Origin: Blastomonas ursincola
GTDB lineage: Bacteria; Pseudomonadota; Alphaproteobacteria; Sphingomonadales; Sphingomonadaceae
Assembly (NCBI RefSeq): GCF_013607875.1
Contig: NZ_VDES01000002.1
Coordinates: 389,638 to 453,637 of the forward strand
Reading direction: 5' to 3'
DNA: 64,000 nucleotides
The stretch's first letter is position 1. Each line of letters opens with the position of its first letter. Below the pieces are notes generated by a model. The model was not told the DNA's origin, did no database searches, and saw nothing but the letters and a program-made list of their open reading frames with translations. Shown here piece by piece: positions 19,313 through 28,700 of this stretch. Made by a program: the position numbers and the translations under genes.

Positions 19313-20593
19313 TCATTCGGTCGGGATCGGGCGTTCGCCGACGATCGACAGGCCATAGCCGTCGAGCGCCACCAGGCTGTGGTGAGAGTTGGTCAGCAAT
19401 TCCATCTCGTTCACGCCCATTTCGGTGAGGATCTGCGCGCCGATGCCATAATCGCGCAGCTCTTCCATATCGGGCACGGCCTCGCCCGATTTCATCCGTA
19501 CGGCGTTGCTGAGGCTGTTGATGCCGTGCCGGTTGAGCAGCACGACAAGGCCTGCGCCTTCTTCGCCGATCAGGTCCATCGCCTTGCCCAGCACGCCCGA
19601 GCGCGCGCCGGTCTCGCCGAAAATGTCCGCAAACGGGCTCAGCACATGCATGCGCACCAACGTCGGCTTGTCGGGATCGACATGGCCCTTTTGCAGCACG
19701 ATCTGCTCGTTCTTCTCGGCCTTGTTGTAGAAGACGATCGCCTTCCACTCGCCGCCGTGACGGCTGGTGAAGCGCGCTTCAGCGCGGCGTTCGACCAGAT
19801 GGTCGTGACGGCGGCGATAGGCGATCAGATCGCGGATCGTGCCGATCTTCATGCCGTGGATGTGCGCGAACTCGATCAGGTCGTCGAGCCGCGCCATGGT
19901 GCCGTCGTCGTTCATGATCTCGCAGATCACGCCCGAGGGATTGAGCCCCGCGAGTCGCGATACATCCACCGCCGCCTCGGTATGCCCTGCGCGCACCAGC
20001 ACGCCGCCATCGCGCGCCATCAGCGGGAAGACATGGCCGGGGGTGACGATCTCCTCGGGCCCCTTGCTGGGGTCGATCGCGACGGTGACGGTGCGCGAAC
20101 GGTCCGCCGCGCTGATGCCGGTGGTGACGCCGTCGCGCGCCTCGATCGAGACGGTGAACGCGGTTTCGTGCCGCGTGCCGTTGTTGCGCGACATGAGGTT
20201 GAGGCCGAGTTGCTCGACACGGTCGCGCGTCATGGCGAGGCAGATCAGCCCGCGACCATATTTGGCCATGAAGTTGATCGCATCAGGGGTCGCCATCTGC
20301 GCCGGGATGATGAGATCGCCTTCGTTCTCGCGGTCCTCGTCATCGACCAGGATATACATGCGCCCGTTGCGCGCCTCGTTGATGATCTCTTCGGCGGTCG
20401 CCATCACGCCGGCGGGGTCGCGCGAGAGATAGCGTTCCAGCTTGCCCAGCGTCTCGGCGGTCGGGTTCCAGTCGGGTTCGCCCAGCTTGCGCAGCGAATT
20501 GGCGTGCAGCCCTGCGGCACGCGCCAGCCCGGCGCGGCTTTCCTGGCCGGTCTCGATGATTTCGACGATGCGTTCGATCAATTGCGCTGACAT
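19313..20593 (-). CDS. ribB: 3,4-dihydroxy-2-butanone-4-phosphate synthase with HTH-like N-terminus and degraded GCHII domain
   Basis: A 426-residue three-part protein. Residues 1-60 look like an XRE-type helix-turn-helix (SRAGLARAAGLHANSLRKL). Residues about 62-265 are the DHBP synthase that makes the four-carbon unit of riboflavin: DDEDRENEGDLIIPA, SRNNGTRHETAFTVSIEA and RAGHTEAAVDVSRLAGL. The rest resembles GTP cyclohydrolase II (RHGGEWKAIVFYN, RMHVLSPFADIFGE). It lacks the Cys-rich zinc motif, so that activity is probably absent, as in RibBX-type alphaproteobacterial proteins. It is the last gene of the rib cluster. Confidence 0.88.
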   Translation of the reverse strand: MSAQLIERIVEIIETGQESRAGLARAAGLHANSLRKLGEPDWNPTAETLGKLERYLSRDPAGVMATAEEIINEARNGRMYILVDDEDRENEGDLIIPAQMATPDAINFMAKYGRGLICLAMTRDRVEQLGLNLMSRNNGTRHETAFTVSIEARDGVTTGISAADRSRTVTVAIDPSKGPEEIVTPGHVFPLMARDGGVLVRAGHTEAAVDVSRLAGLNPSGVICEIMNDDGTMARLDDLIEFAHIHGMKIGTIRDLIAYRRRHDHLVERRAEARFTSRHGGEWKAIVFYNKAEKNEQIVLQKGHVDPDKPTLVRMHVLSPFADIFGETGARSGVLGKAMDLIGEEGAGLVVLLNRHGINSLSNAVRMKSGEAVPDMEELRDYGIGAQILTEMGVNEMELLTNSHHSLVALDGYGLSIVGERPIPTE

Positions 20594-20651
20594 GGGAATA
20601 TCCTTTCGGACACTCCAGTATCACATCACAATGTGAGTCGAAATCGGAAAA

Positions 20652-21266
20652 TCACATCGAAAGCGATTTTGCCTCGTTCATTCGCATCAGATAGCGCGCC
20701 AGCACGTCGATTTCCAGATTGACCGGATCGCCGGGCTGCAACTCGCCCAGCGTGGTCATCTCCCAGGTGTGCGGGATGATGTTGAGGCCGAAATGCACGG
20801 TCCCATCGGACTGGTCGGCATGGGAATTGACGGTCAGCGACACGCCATCGACCGTGATCGATCCCTTGGCGGCGATATAGGGCGCGAGCGCGGCCGGGGC
20901 GGCGATGGTGAAGCGGATCGAATCGCCTTCGGCCTCGCGCGCAGCGACGGTCCCGACGCCATCGACATGGCCGGTGACGATATGCCCGCCCAGCTCGTCG
21001 CCGATCTTCAGCGCGCGTTCGAGGTTCAGCCGCTTGCCCTGGACCCAGCGGTTGGCGGCGGTCTTGCTGACCGTTTCGGCGGAAATATCGACGGTGAACC
21101 AGTCATCGCCCTTGCTCGTCACGGTCAGGCACGCGCCCGAACAGGCGATCGACGCGCCGATCGCGACGCTGGCCATGTCATATTGGCAGCGGATGCGCGC
21201 GTGCAGGTCGCCGCGCTGTTCGGCATGCTCGATGGTGCCGATATCGGTGATGATGCCTGTGAACAT
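20652..21266 (-). CDS. ribE: Riboflavin synthase alpha subunit
   Basis: Dismutates 6,7-dimethyl-8-ribityllumazine to riboflavin. The 204 residues form two similar lumazine-binding barrels. The first begins MFTGIITDIGTIEHAEQRGD and holds IACSGACLTV. The second holds GHVDGVGTVAAREAEGDSIRFTIAAP and VDGVSLTVNS, followed by the short oligomerising C-terminal helix. The N-terminal MFTGII is invariant in the family and fixes the start. It lies between ribD and ribB on the minus strand with short gaps. Confidence 0.95.
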   Translation of the reverse strand: MFTGIITDIGTIEHAEQRGDLHARIRCQYDMASVAIGASIACSGACLTVTSKGDDWFTVDISAETVSKTAANRWVQGKRLNLERALKIGDELGGHIVTGHVDGVGTVAAREAEGDSIRFTIAAPAALAPYIAAKGSITVDGVSLTVNSHADQSDGTVHFGLNIIPHTWEMTTLGELQPGDPVNLEIDVLARYLMRMNEAKSLSM

Positions 21267-21290
21267 GAAATGGGTCCTCGATGCGGCGGG

Positions 21291-22274
21291 TCAGCGCACC
21301 CGCTGGTAGCTTTCCATCCGGTCCTTGCCAAGCAGCCGCGTGTCGGCGAGCCGCCAGCGGCCATGCGCGTGCGCCAGATCGCTTAGCCCGATATCGCCCA
21401 AAGCCGCCATGCCGCGCCCGATCAGCACCGGTGCGCGGTAGAGCAGCAGCCGGTCGACCATGTCGCGCGCCAGAAACGCGGCGGCGACTTCCGCCCCGCC
21501 CTCGACCATCAGCCAGTCGGTTCCGTCCAGCGTCGCGATGTCCTCCGGCGCGGCGATACCGGTCCAGCCCGGCGGCGCATCGCCCATGCGGCTCAGCAGC
21601 ACGCGGCGGGGGGAGCGATGCTCGATCCCGGGCAGACGCACGTCGAGCCTGGGCGCATCGGCGCGGAAGGTGCCACCGCCGACCAGGATGGCGTCATGCC
21701 GTGCGCGCTCGACATGCGCATGCGCACGCGCCGCATCGCCGGTGATCCAGCGGCTGGTGCCATCGGCAAGCGCGATCTGCCCGTCGAGCGAGGTGGCGAG
21801 CTTGAGCGTGACGAACGGACGGCCGAGCGTCTGCCGGGCAAGAAAACCGGCGAGGCTGGCGCGTGCCTCGCTCTCGAGCAGCCCGGTCTCGACCGCGATG
21901 CCCGCCGCGCGCAGCCGGTCGATCCCGGCGCCGTTGGTTCGCGGGTCGGGGTCCTGGCAGCCGATCACGACGCGCGCCAAACCGGCGGCGATCAGCAGAT
22001 CGGAACAGGCCGGGCCGCGCGTGCTTTCATGGGCGCAGGGTTCGAGCGTAACATAGGCGGTGGCACCGCGTGCGGCATCGCCTGCCTGCGCGAGCGCCAT
22101 GGCTTCTCCATGCGGGCGGCCGCCAGCGGCCGTCCAGCCGCGGCCGATGACGCGACCGTCGCGCACGAGCACGCAGCCGACCGAGGGATTGGGGCTCGAC
22201 AGCGAACGCCCACGCTCTGCCAGAGCAATGGCGATGCGCATCCAGTCGGCATCGGACCGGACGGTCGGGATCAC
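21291..22274 (-). CDS. ribD: Bifunctional pyrimidine deaminase/reductase RibD
   Basis: Two consecutive steps of riboflavin synthesis in one 327-residue protein. The N-terminal deaminase (to about residue 130) shows NPSVGCVLVRDG, the zinc-site PHGEAMAL (HxE form) and PCAHESTRGPACSDLLI. The C-terminal reductase shows FVTLKLATSLDGQIAL, RHDAILVGGGTFRADAP and the end WLMVEGGAEVAAAF. The chosen GTG start overlaps the stop of the upstream small membrane-protein gene by 4 nt. The open frame runs further upstream without family similarity. An ATG 11 codons in is an alternative. Confidence 0.92.
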   Translation of the reverse strand: MIPTVRSDADWMRIAIALAERGRSLSSPNPSVGCVLVRDGRVIGRGWTAAGGRPHGEAMALAQAGDAARGATAYVTLEPCAHESTRGPACSDLLIAAGLARVVIGCQDPDPRTNGAGIDRLRAAGIAVETGLLESEARASLAGFLARQTLGRPFVTLKLATSLDGQIALADGTSRWITGDAARAHAHVERARHDAILVGGGTFRADAPRLDVRLPGIEHRSPRRVLLSRMGDAPPGWTGIAAPEDIATLDGTDWLMVEGGAEVAAAFLARDMVDRLLLYRAPVLIGRGMAALGDIGLSDLAHAHGRWRLADTRLLGKDRMESYQRVR

Positions 22275-22621
22275 TCGGTATCCATGCCCAGCTGTTCGGC
22301 GAGGCGGCGATATTGCGCCTTGCGCTCTTCCTCGCGCTTCAGCGCCTCGGCTTCGCGCTTCTCCTTGAGCAGCTGGTTGGCCTCGATTTCCTTGCGGATC
22401 TGTTCGTCGCTGCGCCCCGGCTCCAGGCTGGTCACCCAGGTGATCTCGGGGCGCTTCCACTGCACCTCGAAGCCGGATTCGCTGATGAACGCGCCGAAGA
22501 TTGCGATCGTGCACGCCGCCGACAGCGCGAGAAAGCGCCATTTATGCTCCTGCTGGTCGAACCAATAGGCCTTCAGGTCCGATGCAGCGCGCACCGGCGA
22601 TATGTCGCGAAAGAATCCCAT
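22271..22621 (-). CDS. Small single-pass membrane protein upstream of ribD
   Basis: This 116-residue product is not assigned a function. The N-terminal part is soluble (MGFFRDISPVRAASDLKAYW). One hydrophobic segment lies at about residues 28-46 (FLALSAACTIAIFGAFI). A charged, probably coiled-coil tail follows, rich in Glu, Lys and Arg (QIRKEIEANQLLKEKREAEA). It overlaps ribD by 4 nt and so is translationally linked to riboflavin synthesis, though nothing in it suggests an enzyme. ATG at 22621 is preferred over an upstream TTG. Confidence 0.7.
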   Translation of the reverse strand: MGFFRDISPVRAASDLKAYWFDQQEHKWRFLALSAACTIAIFGAFISESGFEVQWKRPEITWVTSLEPGRSDEQIRKEIEANQLLKEKREAEALKREEERKAQYRRLAEQLGMDTE

Positions 22622-22680
22622 AAGGGTCAAGATAGGCGCTTGCGTCCGTCTTGACCAGTGCAGGCCTATTTCAGCGCCCC

Positions 22681-25600
22681 TTAGTTCACCAGGGGCTTCG
22701 TCCCATCGCCGAGCAGGATGAACGCCGCCCAGTAATAGGGATGCGAGGTCAGCGGATCGTCCATCGCCGCGCGCTGCGCCCTGGCGAGCGATTCGTTCAT
22801 CGCGGTGCCGGGGCTAGCCTTGAACAGCGAGGAGATCAGATTCTCGGTCGCGTTGAAGTCATCGGGCACCGGCCAGTGGCTCGCCAGCACCGAGCGTGCT
22901 CCGGCGCCGACGAAGGCGCGGACCAGACCATCGAGCGCGAAATTGCCCCCGGTCTCGATCCCCGCTTCGCGCGAGGCCGAAACGGTCGCCAGTCCCGCCG
23001 TGTCGCAGGCCGAGAGAATGACCAGATCGGCATCGAGCTTCAGGTCGAAAATCTCCTTGAAGCTGAGCAGCCCATCCGAGCTCGCATCGCCGAACGAGGT
23101 GACCAGGGCGGGGCGTGCCGGGCATTCGGGGCGCGGTGCGGTGACCAGACCGTGCGTGGCAAAATGCAGGATGCGATAATCGTCGAGATCGTCGCGGCCC
23201 AGCAGCGCGGTGTCGCTGAAGCTCTGCTGGGTGATCACATTCGCCCGGCCTGCGCCGAGCACGTTCTGCGCCAGCTTGAGCTCAGCCGGCGAGATCGGGT
23301 CCATCCAGGTCGCAACCGGCCATTCGCAATCGGCTTCGCGCTGCGCGGAGGCGAGCTGGATCCGCTCGGGCGGCGGAGCGTTCTCGCCGACCCCCAGATA
23401 GGTCTGCTTGCCGCGCGCCGGAGCGATGGTGCGGACATCGGCGAACGAGCGCGGCGACACCGCGATCGAGAAGCGCCGGTCGCGCCCGAACCAGGCGACG
23501 CCGGTAAAGTCGAACGGGTCGGCATCGATCGCGGCCGAACGTTCCAGATACGCATCGACGCCCTTCTGGTCCTCGACCAGCAGGCCCGGCGGCAATTGCA
23601 GCAGCGCGCCATCGGGCTCGTAGACGAGATGCTCGATTCCTGCGAGATCCTGCTTGAGCCCGGGGAACAGCGCCTCGTAGAGCTTGCGCGCCTCGACGAC
23701 GTCGAACGGATAGTTGGTCGGCTGACCATTCTCGATGACGACGATCGAATCGCGCAGCTTGGCCACCACCTTGTCGAGGTCGGCCCGGGTCAGCGCGATG
23801 CTGACGGTGCGCACCCTGTCCGCGGTGATCAGCTGACCATAGACCGTCTGCCCGACAAAGCTGACCTTGTAATAGCCTTCGCGCGGGCCGAGCAGCTTCT
23901 GCAGCTCCGCGAGCGTCACCGATGTCGGCGAGAGCACGCGATATTGCGAATACTGGCCCAGCCGCGATTGCAGCGCGGTCTGCTCGTTCTGCTGGGTGGT
24001 CAGCGATTCGCGCGCCAGCGCCAGCGTGGCCAGATCCTCGGGCGTCGGCGCTGGCAGGGCTTCGAGCCGCTGGATCTCGGCACTGGTGCGCGCGATCTCG
24101 CGGGTGCGCGTCACTGCCAGGCGGAACAGCGCCGAGGCTTCGTCATTGCCTTCGGAAAGCTCGCGCGCGAGCACCGCCTGGGTCTGTGCGACGCCGGGGC
24201 GCTGGAGCAGCTGGCTGGCGGTGAACATCCGCGCGGCGACCGACGGATCATTGTCGGCGCGCGTGGCGAGCTGGGCAAAATAGGGCGCCAGCATCTCCTT
24301 CATCGCGGCGCGCGCGCTCGGCACGGCTTCGCCCTCGGCGACGATCTCGTCATAGAGCGCGATCGAGGCATCGGCTTCGCCGCGTCGCGCCAGGAATGCG
24401 GCAAGCCGTCCCTTGGCGCTGAGCAGCCCGGGCGATTGCGGATAGTCGAGCTTGTAGATGTCGAGCGCCTCGGTGAGCCCTGCGCGCGCGCCTGCGAAAT
24501 CGCCGCGCGATTCCTGGATCAGCGCGCGCTGGGTCGCCACTTCCGCGCGCAGCCAGCCGGTCGAACTGATCCGTCCGTTGCGCACCGCGACAATGCTGTC
24601 GATGCCCTGTTGCAGTGCGACCAGCGCCTGATCGCTCTGGCCCGACAGGCGAAGCGCGGTGCCGCGCAGCAGCAGCGCCTGCCCGTCCAGAATCTGCGCG
24701 CGCTCGGCTCCGGTCAGGCTCGCATCGACACCGCCCAGCCGCTTGAGCCCTGCATTCTCGCGGTTGATCTGGTCGGCAAGCATCTTGGTGATCTCGCCCT
24801 GCGACAATCGCGTTTCGCCGACCATCTCGGTATCGACCGATACCTGCCGGTCGAGCACCTTGAGCGCTTCCAGCGGGTTGCGCTGGTTGATCGCATCGAT
24901 CGCGCGGAAATTGCGGATCATCCGCTGGGTGACGCCGTCGCTGGCCGCGACCAGCCGGTCGGCGCGCGCGAACAGCGCACCGGCGGTGGCGAAATCGCCC
25001 ATGTTGGACAGCTGTAGCGCCTGATTGGCCAGAAACTCGGCGCTGCGCTCGCTGCCGCCCTGTTCGCGCGCGGCGAGCGTCTCGAAAAATTCGGCGGACT
25101 CGGCATAGGCGCCGTAATTGTTGCGGATATAGGCCTCGACGCGTGCCGATTCCTCGTCGAGCGTGCCCGCCTGGATGCGGGCGAACGCGGCAGGATCGCT
25201 CACCTGGGTGGTCGCGACATCGACCGTGCCGGGCACGGCGCGGTCGGTCACCAGCGCCGCGAGCGCCAGCTTGAGCGCCGAGTCATAGCCCGCAAGCCCT
25301 TCTGCGACGAACACCGTGTCGCCGCGCACGGCGGCATAGATGCGATAATCGACCCCGGCCTTGGGATCGCTGCATTCGATCACGCTCGCGCCGCCTGCGG
25401 TCTCGACCTCGGTGACCTGCTTCGTGCCGCAGGACAGGCGCGTGGCCGCGGCCGCGAGATAGCGCTCCAGCCGGTCGCCCTCGCCCCCGCGCAGCGCGTA
25501 GAGCGAGGCGACCGGGCTGGCGGCATCGCGGCACACCACGCGATAGCCGCGATCAAACATGCTGGTCAGCGCCGGGTCGGTCGGACGGTATTGCGCCGTG

Positions 25601-25767
25601 CACAGCACGCCCGCCGAACCGACGCGGAAGCTGTCGCGCAGCGCGATCGATTCCTGCGTCTGCGCCAGCGCGGGCGAGCCCAGCCCCACTGCCAGAGCGA
25701 CCAGGGCCGTGCCGCCATGCCACAACGCGCGGGCCAGGCCAGGCTGAAGGGACGAGGGGCGGATCAT
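22681..25767 (-). CDS. Exported TPR-CHAT domain protein (caspase-like)
   Basis: A 1028-residue protein with a Sec signal peptide (ALVALAVGLGSPALAQTQ). It has a cysteine-containing N-terminal domain, TPR-like helices at about residues 200-560 (YAESAEFFETLAAREQGG, ALVALQQGIDSIVAVRNG), a helical linker and a C-terminal CHAT domain from about 690. The CHAT catalytic pair is present: His872 in LHFATHG and Cys921 in LSACDTAG. The usual end SHWPVPD and WAAFILLGDG is also there. The protein is therefore a likely periplasmic cysteine protease or scaffold. The start overlaps the TpsA stop (ATGA). The open frame extends upstream to 26073, but the signal peptide fixes this ATG. Confidence 0.9.
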   Translation of the reverse strand: MIRPSSLQPGLARALWHGGTALVALAVGLGSPALAQTQESIALRDSFRVGSAGVLCTAQYRPTDPALTSMFDRGYRVVCRDAASPVASLYALRGGEGDRLERYLAAAATRLSCGTKQVTEVETAGGASVIECSDPKAGVDYRIYAAVRGDTVFVAEGLAGYDSALKLALAALVTDRAVPGTVDVATTQVSDPAAFARIQAGTLDEESARVEAYIRNNYGAYAESAEFFETLAAREQGGSERSAEFLANQALQLSNMGDFATAGALFARADRLVAASDGVTQRMIRNFRAIDAINQRNPLEALKVLDRQVSVDTEMVGETRLSQGEITKMLADQINRENAGLKRLGGVDASLTGAERAQILDGQALLLRGTALRLSGQSDQALVALQQGIDSIVAVRNGRISSTGWLRAEVATQRALIQESRGDFAGARAGLTEALDIYKLDYPQSPGLLSAKGRLAAFLARRGEADASIALYDEIVAEGEAVPSARAAMKEMLAPYFAQLATRADNDPSVAARMFTASQLLQRPGVAQTQAVLARELSEGNDEASALFRLAVTRTREIARTSAEIQRLEALPAPTPEDLATLALARESLTTQQNEQTALQSRLGQYSQYRVLSPTSVTLAELQKLLGPREGYYKVSFVGQTVYGQLITADRVRTVSIALTRADLDKVVAKLRDSIVVIENGQPTNYPFDVVEARKLYEALFPGLKQDLAGIEHLVYEPDGALLQLPPGLLVEDQKGVDAYLERSAAIDADPFDFTGVAWFGRDRRFSIAVSPRSFADVRTIAPARGKQTYLGVGENAPPPERIQLASAQREADCEWPVATWMDPISPAELKLAQNVLGAGRANVITQQSFSDTALLGRDDLDDYRILHFATHGLVTAPRPECPARPALVTSFGDASSDGLLSFKEIFDLKLDADLVILSACDTAGLATVSASREAGIETGGNFALDGLVRAFVGAGARSVLASHWPVPDDFNATENLISSLFKASPGTAMNESLARAQRAAMDDPLTSHPYYWAAFILLGDGTKPLVN

Positions 25768-28700
25768 GGCTGTCCTCCGGTATCGGGCACGGTTTCGGCG
25801 AGCGGCACGTCGAGCTGCAGATTGGGGTTGCCGCCGCTGGTCACGGGCTCGTCGATGATCGGCTCGACGCCCAGGCGGCGCGTGTTGACGATGGTCACCG
25901 GCGGCATGATCGGCTTGCGCGGAGCGGCCTCGCCACGCGCGGCCTCTTCGGCGGCGGCTTCGGCTTCTTCCTGCTCTTTCTGCGCCTCGCGCTCGGCCGC
26001 CGGGGTCGGCGGCGGCGGACCGGCATGGCTGATCACGGTCGGACCGGTCTCGGTAATGCCGCCCCCGCCGCACGAGATCGCGCTCAGCAGACAGCCGTTG
26101 ACGCTGGACGTGCTGGTAAAGCCGCTCGGGCCGCCGCTGTCCTGTCCGGTGCTGCTCGTCGAGCGCGGGAAGATCAGGTCGCGCACCGAGGTGCCGTTGC
26201 GCACCAGATCGCCGGTATCGAGCAGCTGGCCATAGATCACCAGATCGATCAGGTTGGGCGTGCCCTGGCTCTGCGAACTGCGCGGGGTCACCTGGAAGCT
26301 GCCGACGCGGCCGAAAAAGCCTGCATTGAGCAGCGAGGTGCCGGTGTTCTGGATCAGCAGCGTGCTACCCACCGTGAACCTCAGGCTCGAGGCCTGGATC
26401 ACGCCATCGGGGCGCGCAGTCGCGATCGGCAGGCCGAGCGCGGTGTCGCGGCCGACGAAATTGACGTTATCCGCCAGCCGCTCGAGCAGCGAGGCGCTGG
26501 CGATATGGATGTTGTTGGCGTTGATCGAGAGGATGCCGCCCGGCGAGCTGCCGTTGAGGAAGAGACCGCCGGTATCGGCGTTGATCTCCACGCGGCCCGC
26601 ATTGAGCGACACGCGGTTGGTGGCCGCCATCGCATTGAACACGGCATTGCCGTTGACCCGGATGGTCCCCGGCGTGTTGATCGTCAGGCTGCCCTCGGAC
26701 CCGTTGAGGTTGACGCCGCTCGACGCGCTCGACCCGTTCATCGTCAGCGCGCGAATCTCGACGCCGGTGCCGGTCGACGAGACATTGGGCGCGTTGATGA
26801 CGATGTTCTGCGCGCGGATGCGCGAGATCTCGCTGCCGTCGAGCGTGTAGCCGCTCTGCTGCGACTGGCTGTCGGCCGTGCCGCCAATGACCACCGCGCC
26901 GCTGCGGTTGGCGGTCAGCGTGATCGTGCCGGTATTGGCATTGCCCAGGCCGCCACCCTGCGAGAAGGCGATATCACCCGAGCTGATCGCGATGGTCGGG
27001 GCGACCGCGAGCCCGCCGAACACCGCCGTGCCGCCGACGTCCAGGCTGATCCGCGCCCCCGCGGTGATCGTGCTGTTGGCCGAGAAGGTTCCGGTCGAGG
27101 CGCCGAGCAGCGTTCCCGTCGTCGTCGCGCCGATCGACACGCTGCCGCCGACGCGCGCGGGGGTGGCCGCGAGCAGGGCGTTGAGGTCGATCTGCGAAAG
27201 GTTGGCGGTCGGCGCCAGGCCCGCGCTGCTGGCGAGCAGCGTCGTGCCGCTGGTGCCGGTGCCGATGCTGCCCGTGCTGATGCTCTGCGAGGCGAGCAGC
27301 AGCGCGTTGGTGCCGGTGGTGACGTTGCCGGTGTTGAGATTGCCGTTCAGCGCTGCGGCGAACACCGCATTGGTCGCCTGGAGCGCACCGGTGGTCACGC
27401 TGGCGCCGCGCACGCGGATCTCGTTGGTCGAGCTGATAGCGCCAGTCACGATGCCCTGGTTGGCGCGCGCCAGCACGGTTCCGCCTGCGGTGATCGCGCC
27501 GGTGGTGATGCTGGTGGCATTGCCGAAATTGCCCTGGCCGTCATCCGATCCGATGCCGAGCAGGCCGAAGCTGTTGATCGTGCCGGTGACAATATTGCCC
27601 TGCGCGCCGAGCCCGATGCTGAAGCCGTTGGGCGATGTGCCCGGCCCAGTGGTGCGCAGATTGCCCAGCGTCATGTTGCCGCCAACGGTGGTGCCGATCC
27701 AGCTGCCTGCCGTGATGTCGCCGCCCGTGACCGATCCGGTCGCGGTGAATTGGGTGTTGGCTGACGAGGTCAACGTGCCGAAGCTCAGGTTGCCTGCGCT
27801 CGCCGCCATGGCGATGGCTCCCGCCGTGCTGGTGACATTGGCCAGTGCAATAGCGGTGCCGCCGATGTTCACCGTGCCGCCGGTAATCGCCCCGGTCGCG
27901 GTGAAGGTGCCCGCGCGCGAGCGCAGCTGCGCCGCGCCGGTGGCCGTGACGCCGCCGATGCTGACCGCACCCTGGCCGTCGACACTGACCTGCGAGCCGC
28001 CCAGCGTGCCTGCAGTGATCGGCCCGGTATCCGCCAGCAGCGTCACCGCACCACCTGCCGTGACATTGCCCACCGAAAGATTGCCGCCGGTGGCATTGAG
28101 GAAGCTGAACAGCGTCGAGTTGATCGCCCCGGAGCTGATGTTGGCCGCCGTGATGCCGACGCGCCCGCCATTGGCGGTGATCGCGCCGGAGTTGAAGCCG
28201 GTCCCGACACCGGCAAGCACGTTGCTGGCCTGGATCGGGCCGTTCACACTCAGGCTGCCGGCGGTTCGTACCGGGGTCAGGGCAAAGAGAGGCGTCGGAT
28301 CGAAATCCTGTCCCAAAGAGGTAACCATCGAGGTGTTGCCGACATAGAAATAGCGGCTGGCGGCATTTCCGGTGGTGACCGCGCCGTTGAACAGGATATT
28401 GCCCGTGCCCAGCGCGATGATGTTTTCGCCGCTGGTGAGCGAACCGGCGTTGATCGTGCCGCCTGCGATAAAGCCGATATTGCGGGCGCCGGTCAGGTTG
28501 CCGACCTGGATATTGCCGGTCTGCGACAACAGGCCCACACTATAACTGGTAGTCGGCAAGGCACCTGCGGCATTGACATTGCCACCCGTGATGCTGCCCA
28601 GCGCCTCGATGGCGAACTCCAGCCCGGTCACGGCATTGCCGAACTGGACCGAACCGGCTGCTTCAAGCTCGGTATCCTGGCCAGACTGGATATCACCCAG

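Noticed and set aside
19313-20593. Bifunctional RibBA
   Set aside because: The C-terminal domain lacks the Cys-based zinc site and flanking motif of GTP cyclohydrolase II, so only the RibB activity is supported.
22622-22680. FMN riboswitch ahead of the rib genes (also checked before ribH)
   Set aside because: The gap is about 60 bp and lacks the conserved RFN-element segments; none is seen before ribH either.
25768-26073. Upstream extension of the CHAT protein frame into the exoprotein gene
   Set aside because: The extension is Arg/Gly-rich shadow sequence; the signal peptide and ATGA overlap fix the start at 25767.
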